Source: Conchocele bisecta (taxonomy: Eukaryota > Mollusca > Bivalvia > Lucinida > Thyasiridae). Taken from it: a stretch of DNA of 64,000 bases. A program made the position numbers and the translations under genes. Positions 18,053-31,058 of the stretch are shown here, piece by piece (the stretch's first letter is position 1; the number at the start of each line of letters is the position of its first letter). The notes beneath the pieces are model-generated. The model had not been told where the DNA came from, searched no databases, and saw only the letters and a list, made by a program, of their open reading frames with translations. The stretch is taken from contig CM055277.1 of NCBI GenBank assembly GCA_029237695.1, positions 37,854,242 through 37,918,241 on the forward strand. The letters run 5' to 3'.

Positions 18053-18257
18053 CCCTTACTATGCTGAATTAAATTTTGTTGTCTGTCGGAAATGTTTTAC
18101 TTTAACTATTTCTGGACAAAAACCTGTTTTGACAGTACATGAGAATCGTCTCCACTGGAGACGATTCTCATGTGCTGTTAAAACAGTTTTTTTTTTAAGA
18201 ATTACGGCAAAAATTAAAAACAGCAGACAACACTTTCCGTCTCTAGCGTAGTGAGGG
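18053..18257. mobile_element. TTAA-flanked palindromic MITE (205 bp)
   Basis: CCCTTACTATGC and GCGTAGTGAGGG between TTAA at 18049-18052 and 18258-18261. The central palindrome is GAGAATCGTCTCCACTGGAG and its mirror at 18140-18170. Fragments of the same centre (GAGAATCGTCTCC, AAAACATGTTTTT) recur at 45745-45780 and 47300-47350. Confidence 0.7.
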
Positions 18258-18261
18258 TTAA

Positions 18262-19920
18262 TGAACACTGTGTAGTCTTATCTGGCTGAAATGGATCTGC
18301 GGATTTGGCTCCATTACATTGTATTTTGAATGGGTAAACATTTGTTTTTGCCTCCCATTGAAACACAATAGAACGCAAGACACCAATATTTTTCTATATT
18401 GACGATTGGCGAGTTCATATTGGTCAGTGCCGGAACAATGTTTCAAATCGCAAAATAGTTCCTTCTAAATGACCACTAATTTGTTTACCGGTATTTTATT
18501 TATATTTAAAATATTTTTGAGACACATATAAAGTGCGAGTGATGTACATATATAATAAATAAAAATGGTATTTGATTGTATGTGGATATATGCCACTCAT
18601 TCCGCCGCGCAACGATATTGTGCCCCAGAAATCACGCAATATCGCACGCTGCGGAACTTGTGCATATATCCACATGCAAATCAAATAACCTATAATTGTT
18701 GTGTGTATTTTGTACCCCCACTTTTGAAAATAAATGCATATTGAAGAAAATAAATGGGTAAAATACAACAATACCCACCTCAGAAAATAACAAAAAATAT
18801 GTTGCAGTGTGACAAACAAAATTCAGTACCTGTTTGATATTGGAAATAAATGTGAGTAATCCATTTACAACCACATGCATTTGGCGTGTTTTGGCTTTTG
18901 TCGGTACTGCTATAAATGAACGGCGCTGGTAATACTGAATACATTACAATGATTACTTTCCTTGAGATTAAATAACGCCATTTGCTTTGGTATTTATTAT
19001 AAGGTGTACGCGGTACAACTTCTGGTCGGACACAAGCTCGTATTGTAAGAAAATAACATGTTTAAAATTGTAGTTTTCTATGTATTTCTGCAGGATAACG
19101 ATAATTCTCAAATGAACTTGCCACTTCAATATTGACGTTAGAGCCTTAAAGACATCATTTCATTTGTTATGATGCGAGGTCGTGTCCGACCTAGGAAAAC
19201 CAGTTGTAATTCTATATTCTTTGCATAATTATGTCCTAATCATGCTATTTTAGCAAGATAACAATAATTCTCAAATGAACATGTGCACTTTCCGCCAAAA
19301 TATTTACATTAGCGTTAATAAAATCGAGGAATTTGTTGTGATACGAGGTCGTGTCCGACCCAACTTATAAAGCCTTGTTGATATATATAGTATAGCTGAA
19401 ACAAGACTTCAGGTTAGGTGGCGGGGGGGGGGGGAGACTTCTTAATTGATATAGTTTACCGGTACTATATTTTCGAACTAGTACCATTTGTTCATCGACG
19501 GAGACTGCTAGGTGGGTCCGGCGGTATGCCATCCAGAATATTTGTTATATCTACACCCGATTTTGCTGCATTCTAACTCATTTTAGAGCAAAAATATCTT
19601 TACTCGCCAAATTTTAGGGGGGGGGGGGGAGGTGGTGGGCGCCAGGTTTTCCCCTACGTGAATCCGCCCTTGATACCTATGTTTACAAAAATAAAATATG
19701 CATTGAATTTGCAATCAGAGCGTACCATACAGCAAGTTTATATAGAAGATTTGATGGGAAGAATAATGGTAACTTAGGACTTTTTCAACATTTGTAAATC
19801 ATGACCAACTTTCCCATTCAATATACCGGTAATCAATTTTCTGAGGACAATAAAGCTACTTCTGTGACTAAATGTCGATCAGCGTAGGCCCTGATCAGAC
19901 TGTGTGGATGCTCTGGCTGA
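18262..19920. other. Intergenic sequence with a foldback and a short duplication
   Basis: 18566-18692 is an inverted repeat: GTATGTGGATATATGCC pairs with GTGCATATATCCACATGC, and CAACGATATTG with CAATATCGCACG. 19090-19195 and 19257-19362 are diverged copies of about 105 bp, each with AATTCTCAAATGAAC and GAGGTCGTGTCCGACC. G-runs lie at 19421-19433 and 19617-19629. No gene is seen. Confidence 0.55.
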
Positions 19921-20215
19921 TAGCCGATTTCATCAAAATTGCAAAGTATACTTATCTAGCAAAGTATACTTTGAGGGAGTAATCATTTACTTTTCCCGAA
20001 ATGCATTATTTCAACTAACGACTGCATAAATTTGATGATTAAAAGTTTGCGGAATTATTATACTGAATTTATTACATTATCACAGCCAAAATTGCTGTGA
20101 TAATGTAATAAATTTAGTATAATAAAAATTAATAAATTTATCCTTAAATTGAAAATTTCTCCCTCAAAGTGTATTTAGCAAGCTAAGTATACTTTGCAAT
20201 TTTTGTGAAATAGGC
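19921..20215. mobile_element. MITE D, near-complete copy (about 295 bp)
   Basis: TAGCCGATTTCATCAAAATT at the left and TTTTTGTGAAATAGGC at the right, with AAGTATACTT doublets near both ends and the central hairpin ATTATCACAGCC/GCTGTGATAAT. Confidence 0.8.
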
Positions 20216-20374
20216 AGGGCCGATGCCGGTCACAGACGTCGTAAGGTGAGTTTCCTTAGCAGATACACAATAAATGTACACTCCACAGTATTATTCATTA
20301 TTGTTGCCCTGTGTTTGTTATTATGATTGCTGGTATCTTCATAGAATCTCAATTATACATGTTCTTTTCTATAT

Positions 20375-20584
20375 GAGACACGCCATTTGATTTTGTACCT
20401 TCGGACATCTGCGTAATTTCATGAAATACGTTTACAAAATTTACAATATATTGCATAAATGGCGTCAAAAGTTAACAACATTTTCAGAGTACATTCTACA
20501 TTTATGAAAAATATTGTAAATTTTGTAAACGTATTTAATGAAATTACGCAGATGTCCTAAGGTACAAAATCACATGGCGTGTCT
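20375..20584. mobile_element. MITE B, complete copy (210 bp)
   Basis: GAGACACGCCATTTGATTTT on the left and AAAATCACATGGCGTGTCT on the right. The arms extend over about 90 bp through AAATACGTTTACAAAATTTA and its complement. Confidence 0.85.
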
Positions 20585-20954
20585 AATATGTGACTGGAAA
20601 ACTGGCGCTTATGTCATTTGTGACCAGTGTAGACACATATTTCAAGTGTTGTTCTTCTAACAAACAGGATATATACCCGAAAGACTACTTGAGAAATCTT
20701 TATATGCACAGCAAGACTGGCCACAAATGCCAGGTCCTATTTCTCCAGTCGCCACCACACATGACGAGATGCTTTATCTTTTTACGATAATGTAAAAATT
20801 TGTTACTGCGAAATACATACATCCTATAATAATGAACCTCTAAACCGGAGACCGTCGCAGGTGCCCATGGTGTCCAGTTTATAAGAGGTTCCACTGCTGA
20901 TTTGTAATGTGCCCCTCCCACATGTATTCCTGTCCTTATTATATGACCCAACGT

Positions 20955-21345
20955 GGTGGTTGATTGGGAGCATGTGATGGGTAATTTAATGATTGGGATT
21001 CATCCTTACCGGAATCCCGTCCGGAGGCCTGGTTTGATTCTCAGGTATGTCTTTGGCATTCTTGTATGTGAGAGTTGCATCTGGTTATACCACTTATGAG
21101 TAATATGATTATTCCTAATCCTATTACTTTTAGGGGAAGAGGCCTAGCGTGGCGTGGTATGAACCTGGCACCATGTCGGGTTATTCTAATTTCAGGGCTG
21201 AATATATATTTTTTCGATGTAAATATTCCATTTTGATTTTGAGATTTCCCCCCAGTGCAGCAGGTTAAAGGCAGGATCGAACCGTTGGTCCGGCCTTAAA
21301 TGATCTTAGCTGTTAATAGGCTGTTAGACACCAGTAAATCAGATC
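20955..21345 (+). mobile_element. SINE-like repeat S, copy 2
   Basis: Family words in order: GGGAGCATGTGATGGG, TTCATCCTTACCGGAAT, GTGAGAGTTGCATCTGGTTA, CCTGGCACCATGTC, TAAATATTCC, GGATCGAACCGTTGGTCCGG and AGCTGTTAATAGGCTGTTA, then an A-rich end. Confidence 0.65.
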
Positions 21346-21635
21346 AATCTAGAAAGGATGTAAACTTCAATCAGCCAATCCATCAAGATGTATAAGTGTA
21401 TTCTGATCAAGGCCATGTCATTACACATTGTGTAAATATTATGTTTTACTAAATCAAATCTGGTTTACTAATTTGTTATATGATATTATTTTCGTACTTG
21501 TACATGCATTTTGATATTGGCTTGGGAAGCCCATGTATCCATGTTCATATATACCTGACCGCATTAACCCTTTTTATGGTGAGGATTCACCATTTTTGTG
21601 AGAAATAGAAATATTTTCTTTATTTCTACTCTAAA

Positions 21636-21710
21636 GTATATGTTGTTACAACTCATTTGAACCGTCTCTCAGAGACGGTTCAAATGAGTGGTAACAACAT
21701 ATGCTTTTAT
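21636..21710. repeat. Strong hairpin
   Basis: CATTTGAACCGTCTCTGAG-like arms: CATTTGAACCGTCTC pairs with GAGACGGTTCAAATG around 21661-21682, and ATATGTTGTTACAACT pairs with AGTGGTAACAACATAT further out. It follows TTAACCC at 21564-21570 and may be the core of a diverged TTAA MITE; the right terminus is not convincing. Confidence 0.55.
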
Positions 21711-21837
21711 ATAGACATAATAAAATAGATAAGAATGTGTCGAACATTTTGACATCTGTTCATTGTATGTTGAGATTTAACAGGTTGGTTGGCAGTGACA
21801 TATTTTGAGTTTATGAGTTTATGGCATTTCAGCGGCG

Positions 21838-22810
21838 ACAGGTTGGGAGCATGCAAATGATAATTTAACGATCGGGTTCGTCCTTAACGGAATGTCGATG
21901 TCCCTGGTTTTGTCCTCGGGTACATTTTTGGCTTTCTTGAACATAAGTGAATTAGGTTATACCCATTATAAAAGTAGTAAGAGTAGTACTAATCCTATTA
22001 TTTTCACGGATGGGTTCCAAGTTAGATTTGTGTGGTGATGATTTGACACCAGATTATGTTATTCTAGTTGCAGGACTGATTTATTGGTGTTTAACGGCCT
22101 ATCAACAACTAAGGTCATTTAAGGCCGGGCCAACAAGTTCGAGCCCGTATTCAACCTGCTGCATTGGGGGGAAATCCAAAAATCAGAACGGAATATTTAC
22201 ATTGAAAAAGATATATTCAGCCCTGAGTTTCAGGACTGAATATAGTGGGTGGTGGTCGGGCGAATGAGACGGCGTAAATTAACGGTAGGGGTTACTCCTT
22301 ATAGGAATCACTATTTGCCTGGTACGTTTTTGTCTTTGGCTCTTTTGTTACCTGGGAGTTGAATTGGGTTATTGCTCATTTAATATAAAAGTAATAAGAT
22401 TATTACTGATCCTATTGCTTTTGGGAGGGGCCAAGTGATTCTGGTGTGGCGATGACCTGACATCAGATCAGGATTATTCTGATTTCAGGGCTGAATATAT
22501 AGTTTTGTTATTGTAAATATTCAGTTCTGATTTTGGGATTTTCCCCCCATTTGTACATGTACTTGAAAATGTACATGTACTTGTACAGGTAATATATGGG
22601 ATTTAGTACTAAACCCTTTGACCCGGCCTTAAATGACATTAGCTGTTGATAGGCCGTTAAACCCCAACAAACAAACAAACAGGACTGAATATATGATTTT
22701 ATGTAAATATTCAGTTCTGATTTGGGGATCCACCCACCTCCCCATACAGGTGAAACACGAGATTTGGCCTTTCTTAGCTGTTGACAAGCCATTAAACACA
22801 ATTAAATCTA
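21838..22810 (+). mobile_element. Cluster of SINE-like repeat S copies
   Basis: At least two full-order copies and fragments, shown by repeated GATAGGCCGTTAAAC / GACAAGCCATTAAAC ends (22645, 22785), GTAAATATTCAGTTCTGATTT (22513, 22702) and AAAAGTAGTAAGAGTAGTACT (21971). The 85- and 97-codon frames here fall wholly inside the repeat and are not genes. Confidence 0.6.
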
Positions 22811-23084
22811 TATAAATTTCAAGATGTGTGGCCAGTCTAGCACCTGATCACGTCACGACATATGGCTCTGCCAACAGACGACATAAACCCAGCTTCTGTT
22901 TCATTGTGATCCAGTATACATGTATGTCCATAGCATTGTGTTCCTAAATATCTGTAGACGAAGTATATTTCGCCTATTTCATGCCATGTATACAGTTCTT
23001 TGACAGAAAACATATAAATATTTTCCTATTCATGCATAAATTGTGACCACTCATTAGAATAGTATCATGAAGAGCATTCAACTG
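22811..23084. other. Intergenic spacer
   Basis: Nothing recognised. Confidence 0.4.
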
Positions 23085-23309
23085 GGGGCCGTTTCACTAA
23101 ACTTTGTACGACTAAAATGTTTCCAAGTGCAAATTTTGGATCGTCTGGAAATTTCAATTGATGGATTTACATTTATTGAGCATAGGCTGCATATAAATGT
23201 AAATCCAATCATTGTTTACAAGAAAACATTGTTAATGTAATTTACAGACTATCATATTTTTGCACTTACGAACATGTTAGTCATACAAAGTTTAGTGAAA
23301 CGGGCCCCA
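23085..23309. mobile_element. Foldback element F1, copy 3 (uninterrupted)
   Basis: GGGGCCGTTTCACTAAACTT to AGTTTAGTGAAACGGGCCCC. It retains the intact internal ATTGTTAATGTA, the empty form of the TTAA site used by insertions in copies 1 and 2. Confidence 0.8.
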
Positions 23310-24599
23310 GGTGCACAAGACATATTTTCGTTGAGAAATAAGGAACTGTCGCCACATATAAATCTGTATCCTGCATGAAGTTGATTCATGAATTTTTTGT
23401 GAATTGTGCCGATATATTGAGGGAGACAGTAGAAGCAATTTGTGTCTCTATCTCAACATGAAGATTTGATTGATACTGCCATTTTAACTGGTTTTCTAGC
23501 CATCCTTTGTTTAAGTCTTCATTACAATGCAGACACATGTTTATCTGTTGTTGTCGTGTCATAAATACATGTCGGCCTTCGGTTGACAACAGGGTTATTA
23601 CAACATTCACAGTCTCTAGTCCCTAGACGTTGGCTGGTAAACAGTGTAGAACATGATCAGGCCGTGTGAATGTGCAGGAAGGTCCGGTCTACACTGGTTG
23701 CTAAGACGATAAGTCTGGTATGTGGTCCATTTGACCAACACCCGTGTCTGTTGTCCACATGTCTCCGCTGTAACGGTGTGGCTCACATGTTTCTCCTGTC
23801 CTGGATCTGCCATTCAGTGTGGGTAAAGTACGCGGCACAAGCCTGCTGTTAACCCTTTCAACCCTAGAGGCCAAAAAGTCAACTTGTGTAAACACTGTAG
23901 ATCCAGATGTGCTGGCGCGTAACGAGCCGCCTCATCAGGATCTGCAGCATTTGTCACTATTGTTCACCTATAAAAGTATTAGCATTTTGTCGTCAATGGA
24001 AATCCCAAACTTAATTTGAAAAAGTCGGTGTAGGGTATCCAGGGTTGAATCGGTTGAGGACCGGTGGAACAATTTCCCAAATTTGTCCACTACAACAGCT
24101 GGAGCAGTTTTGATGGGAAATACCATATGATGGTATCGCCATCCTCACAAGATTAGCTCACAAGTTACGTAGAGAAAACTTACATAAATTTAAGTTTTCT
24201 CTTAATAACTTGTGAACAGCATCATCAGCAGGCGGTACTGTGTACATTGCCCGCCGTGATACATTCGTGACCTAGGCCGTTCTAGTTCTAGCTTTACTAA
24301 TTTACCATGTGTGGTTACTTGTACGTCCAGCTATTTCTCCGGTTTTCTATAAAATTATAACATAACAATTACATATAAACAGTTGTCATGGATATGGCCT
24401 TTTATCTTTATTATAAACCTACAACTGGCATTAGTTATATAAAGGTTCCTTTAAAGGCGCTGTGTCTCGGATGAGGTCTCAAATATACAATACCGGGTAT
24501 GTACTTTTTCTATTCATGTACAATCACAGGTGATGGGGGAAAAATCACATGACAGTGTATAGTATATTATTAATATTTATACAACCAGAGATTATCAAA
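23310..24599. other. Intergenic sequence
   Basis: Contains CTGATCAG-type repeat fragments near 23650-23700 and 23930, and a hairpin at 24156-24218 (CTCACAAGTTA with TAACTTGTGA, GAGAAAACTTA with TAAGTTTTCTC). No coding block is recognised. Confidence 0.5.
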
Positions 24600-25450
24600 T
24601 TATTTTTTCTCATCACCTGTGTCGGTGGTTGGTCCGGAGCATGCGATGGGTAATTTAACGATCGGGGTTCATCCTTGCCGGGCCTCGTGCAGGCACCGGG
24701 GCGGGATCAACTGATCCTGAGAATAGTGCTGCAGTAGCCATTGCTTGTCGTAAAAGGCGACTAAACTGGCTTAACGATTGGGTTCATACTTTCCGGAACC
24801 CACTATACCGGATTTGGCCCTCATGTACATTTTTTGTATGTGAGAGTTGAGTCAGGCTATGCCCCATATATAAAAGTAAGATTAGCGCTAATCCTATTAC
24901 TTTTAGGGGATGGGATAAATGATGCTGGTGTGGCGAGGGCCTGGCACCAGATCAGGTTGTTCTAATTTCAGGACTGAATATATATTTTGATTGTAAATAT
25001 TGAGTTCTAAAGTTGGGATTTACCCCCCTCGGACAGGTGGATACGGGACACGACCCCGTTGACCCGTCTGCATGTAGACTCCCTGAGGCTTGTACCTCTA
25101 TGTCAGAAAAGCGGACGTTAAACCCTATTCACTCACTCACTCACTCATCCTTGCCGGAATGCCGACTTAGATGGTTGGCCCTCGTGTATATTTGTACATT
25201 TTCGGCCTTCTGATACTTGAGAGCTAAATCCTGTTATACCCCATTAAAAAGTAATAAGGTTAGTACTGATTATATTACTTTTGAGGTTGGAGCTCAGTGA
25301 CTGGTGTGGAATGGACCTGGCACCAGGATGTATATGTTTTTATGTAAATATTCAGTTCTCATTTTGGGAATTTCCCTCATGATGGACAGGTTAAATACGG
25401 GATAGTCCAACCCGTTGGCCCGACCCTAGCTGTTGATAGGCCGTTGTGTT
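24600..25450 (+). mobile_element. Two SINE-like repeat S copies in tandem
   Basis: The first copy (about 24610-25130) has GGAGCATGCGATGGG, GGTGTGGCGAGGGCCTGGCA and a TCACTCACTCACTCA run near its end. The second (about 25140-25450) has GAGAGCTAAATCCTGTTATA, ACCTGGCACCAGG and AGCTGTTGATAGGCCGTT. Confidence 0.6.
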
Positions 25451-25604
25451 TAATGTACCCCAGTACAACCCGGTATGTTTAATATTGATATGGTTTCACT
25501 CTTCTTTATCTGTTCAAAGGACACACAGGTTTTTCAGTGCTCATATACATGTACATAAATGTACCTAACTTATCCACATATTCACTGCTTATGCAACTTT
25601 CTTG

Positions 25605-28600
25605 GTAAGAATCCCAGTAAGGATGGATTCACCAGTGGGAGTGAATCCCAGTAAGGATGGATTCTCCAGTTGGAGTGAATCCCTGTAAGGATGGATTCTC
25701 CAGTTGGAGGAATCCCTGTAAGGATGGATTCTCCAGTGGGAGTGAATCCCAGTAAGGATGGATTCTCCAGTTGGAGGAATCCCTGCAAGGATGGATTCTC
25801 CAGTGGGAGTGAATCCCTGCAAGGATGGATGAATCCCAGCAAGGATGGATTCACAAGTGGGTATGAATCCCAGTAAGGATGAATTCACCAGTGGGTATGA
25901 ATCCCAGTAGGATGGATTGACATGTGGGTATGAATCCCAGCAAGGATGGATTCACATGTGGATATGAATCCCAGTCAGGATGGATTCACAAGTGGGAGTG
26001 AATCCCAACAAGGATGGATTTACATGTGGGTATGAATCCCAGCAAGGATGGATTCACAAGTGGGCATGAATCCAAGTAAGGGTGGTTTCATCAGTGGGTA
26101 TGAATCCCAGTAAGGATTAATTCACCAGTGGGTATGAATCCCAGTAAGGATGGATTCACCAGTGAGAGTGAATCCCAGTAAGGATGGATTCACCAGTGGG
26201 AGTGAATCCCAATAAGATTAGATTTACAGTTCTCCCATCCTTACTGCGATCGGGATGTTCTGGAGTGGGCTTTGTCCCAGCAATTGTTGCTGGTCTATGC
26301 AATGGGGGAGTGAATCCCAGTAAGGATGGATTCTCCAGTGATGGATTCTCCAGTGGGAGTGAATCCCAGTAAGGATGGATTCTCCAGTGGGAGTGAATCC
26401 CAGTAAGGATGGATTCTCCAGTTGGAGTGAATCCCTGTAAGGATGGATTCTCCAGTGGGAGTGAATCCATGTAAGGATAGATTCTCCAGTTGGAATGAAT
26501 CCCTGTAAGGATGGATTCTCCAGTGGGAGTGAATCCCTGTAAGGATGGACTCTCCAGTTGGAGTGAATCCCAGTAAGGATGGATTCTCCAGTGGGAGTGA
26601 ATCCCAGTAAGGATGGATTCACCAGTGGGTATGAATCCCAGCAAGATGGATTCACCAGTAGGTATGAATCCCAGTAAGGATGGATTCACCAGTGGGAGTG
26701 AATCCCAGTAAGGATGGATTCACCAGTGGGTATGAATCCCAGCAAGGATGGATTTACCAGTGGCAAGGATGGATTCACCAGTGGGTATGAATCCCAGCAA
26801 TGATGGATTCACCAGTAGGTATGAATCCCAGTAAGGATGGATTCACCAGTGGTAAGGATGGATTCTCCAGTGGGAGTGAATCCATGTAAGGATAGATTCT
26901 CCAGTTGGAATGAATCCCTGTAAGGATGGATTCTCCAGTGGGAGTGAATCCCTGTAAGGATGGATTCTGTAGTTGGAGTGAATCCCAGTAAGGATGGATT
27001 CTCCAGTGATGGATTCTCCAGTGGGAGTGAATCCCAGTAAGGATGGATTCTCCAGTGGGAGTGAATCCCAGTAAGGATGGATTCTCCAGTGGGAGTGAAT
27101 CCCAGTAAGGATGTATTCTCCAGTTGGAGTGAATCCCTGTAAGGATGGATTCTCCAGTGATGGATTCTCCAGTGGGAGTGAATCCCAGTAAGGATGGATT
27201 CTCCAGTGGGAGTGAATCCCAGTAAGGATGGATTCTCCAGTGGGAGTGAATCCCAGTAAGGATGTATTCTCCAGTTGGAGTGAATCCCTGTAAGGATGGA
27301 TTCTCCAGTGGGAGTGAATCCCAGTAAGGATGTATTCTCCAGTTGGAGTGAATCCCTGTAAGGATGGATTCTCCAGTGGGAGTGAATCCCAGTAAGGATG
27401 GATTCGCCAGTGGGTATGAATCCCAGTAAGGATGGATTCACCAGTGGGTATGAATCCCAGCAAGGATGGATTTGCCAGTGGTAAGGATGGATTCATCAGT
27501 AGGTATGAATCCCATCAAGGATAGATTCACCAGTAGGTATGAATCCCAGTAAGGATGGATTCACCAGTGGCAAGGATGGATTCACCAGTGGGTATGAATA
27601 CCAGCAAGGTTGGATTCACCAGCGGGTATGAATCCCAGCAAGGATGGATTCACCAGTGATAATGATGAATCCACCAGCGGGTATGAATCCAAGCAAGGAT
27701 GGATTCACCAGTGGGTATGAATACCAGCAAGGTTGGATTCACCAGCGGGTATGAATCCCAAACAAGGATGGATTCACCAGCGATAATGATGAATCCACCA
27801 GCGGGTATGAATCCAAGCAAGGATGGATCATCAGCGGGTATGCATCCCAGCAAGATGGATTCACCAGTGGGTATGAATCCCAGTAAGGATGGACTCATCA
27901 ATGGGTATGAATCCCATTAAGGATGGATTCACCAGTAGGTATGAATCCCAGTAAGGATGGATTCACCAGTGGCAAGGATGGATTCACCAGTGGGTATGAA
28001 TACCAGCAAGGTTGGATTCAGCAGCGGGTATGAATCCCAGCAAGGATGGATTCACCAGTGATAATGATGAATCCACCAGCGGGTATGAATCCAAGCAAGG
28101 ATGGATTCACCAGTGGGTATGAATAATACCAGCAAGGTTGGATTCACCAGCGGGTATGAATCCCAGCAAGGATGGATTCACCAACGATAATGATGAATCC
28201 ACCAGCGGGTATGAATCCAAGCAAGGATGGATTCACCAGTGGGTATGAATAATACCAGCAAGGTTGGATTCACCAGCGGGTATGAATCCCAGCAAGGATG
28301 GATTCACCAGCGATAATGATGAATCCACCAGCGGGTATGAATCCAAGCAAGGATGGATTCACCAGTGGGTATGCATCCCAGCAAGATGGATCACCAGTGA
28401 GTATGAATCCCAGTAAGGATGGACTCATCAGTGGGTATGAATCCCATCAAGGATGGATTCACCAGTAGGTATGAATTCCAAGTAAGGATGGCTTCATCCA
28501 AGGCACGGATGGATTCACCAGTGGGTATGAATACCAGCCCAAGGTTGGATTCACCAAGCGGTATGGAAAGTTCCCAGCAAGGATGGATTCACCAGTGAAA

Positions 28601-28786
28601 AAGATGAATCCACCAGTGGTATGAATCCAAGTAAGGAGGATTCACCATTGTGGGTATCAATCCCAGTAAGGATGGATTCACCAGTGGGTAGTGAATCCCA
28701 GGGTAACCGGATGGATTCACCAAGGTGGGAGGGAGAATCCCAGTAAGGATGGAATCACCAGTGGGAAGGTTGAAACCCAATATTAT
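25605..28786. repeat. 34-36-bp minisatellite, about 3.2 kb
   Basis: Units combine AATCCCAGTAAGGATGGATT with CTCCAGTGGGAGTG, CACCAGTGGGTATG or CTCCAGTTGGAGTG. Towards the right edge, longer units add GATAATGATGAATCCACCAG, and sequence quality decays from 28480. The minus strand is open for up to 217 codons in several frames (TGESILTGIHSHW-like repeats), but unit length is not a multiple of three and frames swap between units, so no protein is called. A non-repeat block at 26218-26308 interrupts the array. Confidence 0.95.
26218..26308. repeat. Block duplicated from the right flank of the minisatellite
   Basis: Near-identical to 28787-28879: both hold TTTACAGTTCTCCCATCC, GATCGGGATGTTCTGGAGTG and CAGCAATTGTTGCTGG. 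Each follows an array edge. Confidence 0.85.
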
Positions 28787-29089
28787 ATTTACAGTTCTCC
28801 CATCCTTACTGCGATCGGGATGTTCTGGAGTGGGCTTTGTCCCAGCAATTGTTGCTGGTCTATGGAATGGGGGCATCTGCTGCCTGTTTCGCACAAACTG
28901 TCCACTTTTTATGGTTACATCATGGGAAAAACAATATTTCTTTACTATTCATACTTTTTAACAAAGTTTAAAAATGAAACTATTACGAAAAAACTATGTC
29001 ACTATGTTAAATGCCCATATACATCTTCTGTGGGGATTTAACATGGGGGGGAATGTTTCCAATTTCAGAAATAGTTGACCAATTTTCAA
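28787..29089. other. Right flank of the minisatellite
   Basis: The first 93 bp is the second copy of the block at 26218. The remainder is AT-rich with nothing recognised. Confidence 0.6.
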
Positions 29090-29230
29090 AATTTAATTTG
29101 ATGTAAATATTCTGTTCTGATTTTGAGATTGTCCTTCCAATGCAGCAGGTTAAATACAGGATCGAACCCGTTGGCCCAGGCTTAAATGACCGTAGCTGTT
29201 GATAGGCCGTTAAACAACAACAAATCAAAT
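29090..29230 (+). mobile_element. SINE-like repeat S, 3' fragment
   Basis: GTAAATATTCTGTTCTGATT, GGATCGAACCCGTTGGCCC and AGCTGTTGATAGGCCGTTAA, then an AACAACAAAT-rich tail. Confidence 0.65.
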
Positions 29231-29409
29231 CAATCTTGGATCATTTTGAAGCTATCTAGCCAAGTTTCGGACTCTAATTGTATTTATTTTTGTTTTTGGA
29301 CTCCATCGGGTTTTTCCAGCTCCTTCCCTCCCCCCATGTTAAATTCCTATATACAAGTCAATTTTCATAATAAAAGCAACATTTGACTCAAAACAAGCCT
29401 CATTCTTAA

Positions 29410-29909
29410 AGGTACATGCCCACGCAGTAGGCACATGTTGTTCATAGGAATTAAATAAGTGTATAATTGTGTCACTATTCCACCAGTTATAAAACTCCTG
29501 AGTACCCTCTATACAGATATAATCATTTAGTAATATGTATTTTACTGATAGTGACGCGCGGTGGTATCAGGATATTTTCATATGCAAATGAGGCACGATA
29601 TTTTTTAATTATTTATACTAACTAAATGTGTCGCCTGAAAAAATTATATTTTCAACAGATTATAAAGTATGATCATTGCACATCACAAAATAAATACAGA
29701 GAATAAACAGTAATGTCCGTTAACATTTTAAGGAAACACAGTTATCGCCCCTGATATCAGTGTGGAAAGTTACTTCTGATATAAAATGTATAATAATGTC
29801 AATCAATACGTGGGGTGATGGTGCATGAATGTTTATTTTGCCAGAAAATGTCTCCGATGATGTCTCTGATATAAAGAACATTTTGTGACTACTGAGTGGG
29901 CATGTACCT
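29410..29909. mobile_element. TTAA element C, complete copy (500 bp)
   Basis: AGGTACATGCCCACGCAGTA and GAGTGGGCATGTACCT between TTAA at 29406-29409 and 29910-29913. It matches the 3586 copy through its length. Confidence 0.8.
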
Positions 29910-29913
29910 TTAA

Positions 29914-31058
29914 ATCTGATAAAATTTACTATACCGGTAACCGTTCAAAATATCGATTGCATTGTTGATATAGCCGCACAATTTGGACAGTTTCGTGAAA
30001 CTGACAGTCGATGCTGGGATCGCACCACTAACACGGACAGCCTGGATATCAACACTAAACTGATGGTGTAATAAATGAAGCCACAAACTATGGTATATTG
30101 TCACCGTGTCGGCATTTAATGGACACGTTACATACACATCTACACACTAGCGGCACAAGCTATAATGAACAGTAAAATCATAACATGATATGGGTAACAG
30201 GCCGACAAATGGCACCAGAGGAGTCACGGGCTGGGATGGACACGCACACTGAAGCCTTGTAACAATTGTAGATCCCGGCACTCTTGTCTATTCACACTGC
30301 TGCTAATATTGGCGCTAGTTCCGAGTGCAAGCGCATGTTTATCTGGTTGCATTTCTATATGTCCATATTCTCAGCCTAGACCGATTTATGGCCATTCCAC
30401 TGCCACCGGTGCTGCACTCCACACCATCGTAAAATGTTTCATGTCGACATAGGCGCTGTATTCCCGACAAATTCCCATTCAGCTATTAGCAGAATATAAT
30501 CCATAAACACATTTTCGCCTAGTAACCGGTTACTAGACGAAAAATGTGTTTATGCGATAGCTCGAAGTGGAGTGGAGTGTCATCTAGTCAGGAAACCAGC
30601 GAGTTTTTCGAATTTTCCGCCGATGCGGAGTGCAGCACCAGTGATTGCTACACTGGAGATACAGGGCAGACTTCTACACAATCTGATCTGGGTCACTGCT
30701 GTTGGCCAGTCACTCCGATAGACCACAGTACCAGGTCATGCCAATGTGCTGAGGATGTACTGGAATCATGTACCAAATTCAAGCAGTTTTGATTGGTTGA
30801 ACCAGATTTGACCAATGATATTGTTTTATTTGTAGTTCCAGTATAGAGTAGTAGAGTATAGTATTTATAATACAGTGCCACATCACAAACCAGGTTCCAT
30901 CTGTCGGCGACAATGAAAAAGGAAAAAAAAAACATGATTGTGGCTGTGACTGAAGGAATAGGGATTATGGCATTTGTCACCCGTGTATATCCAGATCAGC
31001 CTGCATATCCGCAGTCTGAACAGGCTCCACACGGTTACCATCCAGTCAGTGAAACCAT
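29914..31058. other. Intergenic sequence with one perfect hairpin
   Basis: 30504-30554 is a palindrome (AAACACATTTTCG, CTAGTAACCGGTTACTAG, then CGAAAAATGTGTTT). The 82-codon Cys-containing frame starting at its right arm (30544-30792) has no recognised family and is not called. 30985-31058 begins a CTGATCAG-type dispersed repeat. Confidence 0.5.

Noticed and set aside
22010..22801. Frames of 85 and 97 codons with TAYQQLRSFKAG
   Set aside because: They are translations of the SINE-like repeat and recur wherever that repeat occurs.
25582..27901. Minus-strand open frames of 83-217 codons coding TGESILTGIHSHW-like repeats
   Set aside because: They lie wholly in a minisatellite whose unit is not a multiple of three. 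Two or three frames are open at once and swap between units, and there is no start context or conserved domain.
30544..30792. 82-codon cysteine-containing frame as a small secreted protein
   Set aside because: It starts in the arm of a perfect hairpin, has no signal peptide-like hydrophobic start and no family pattern.
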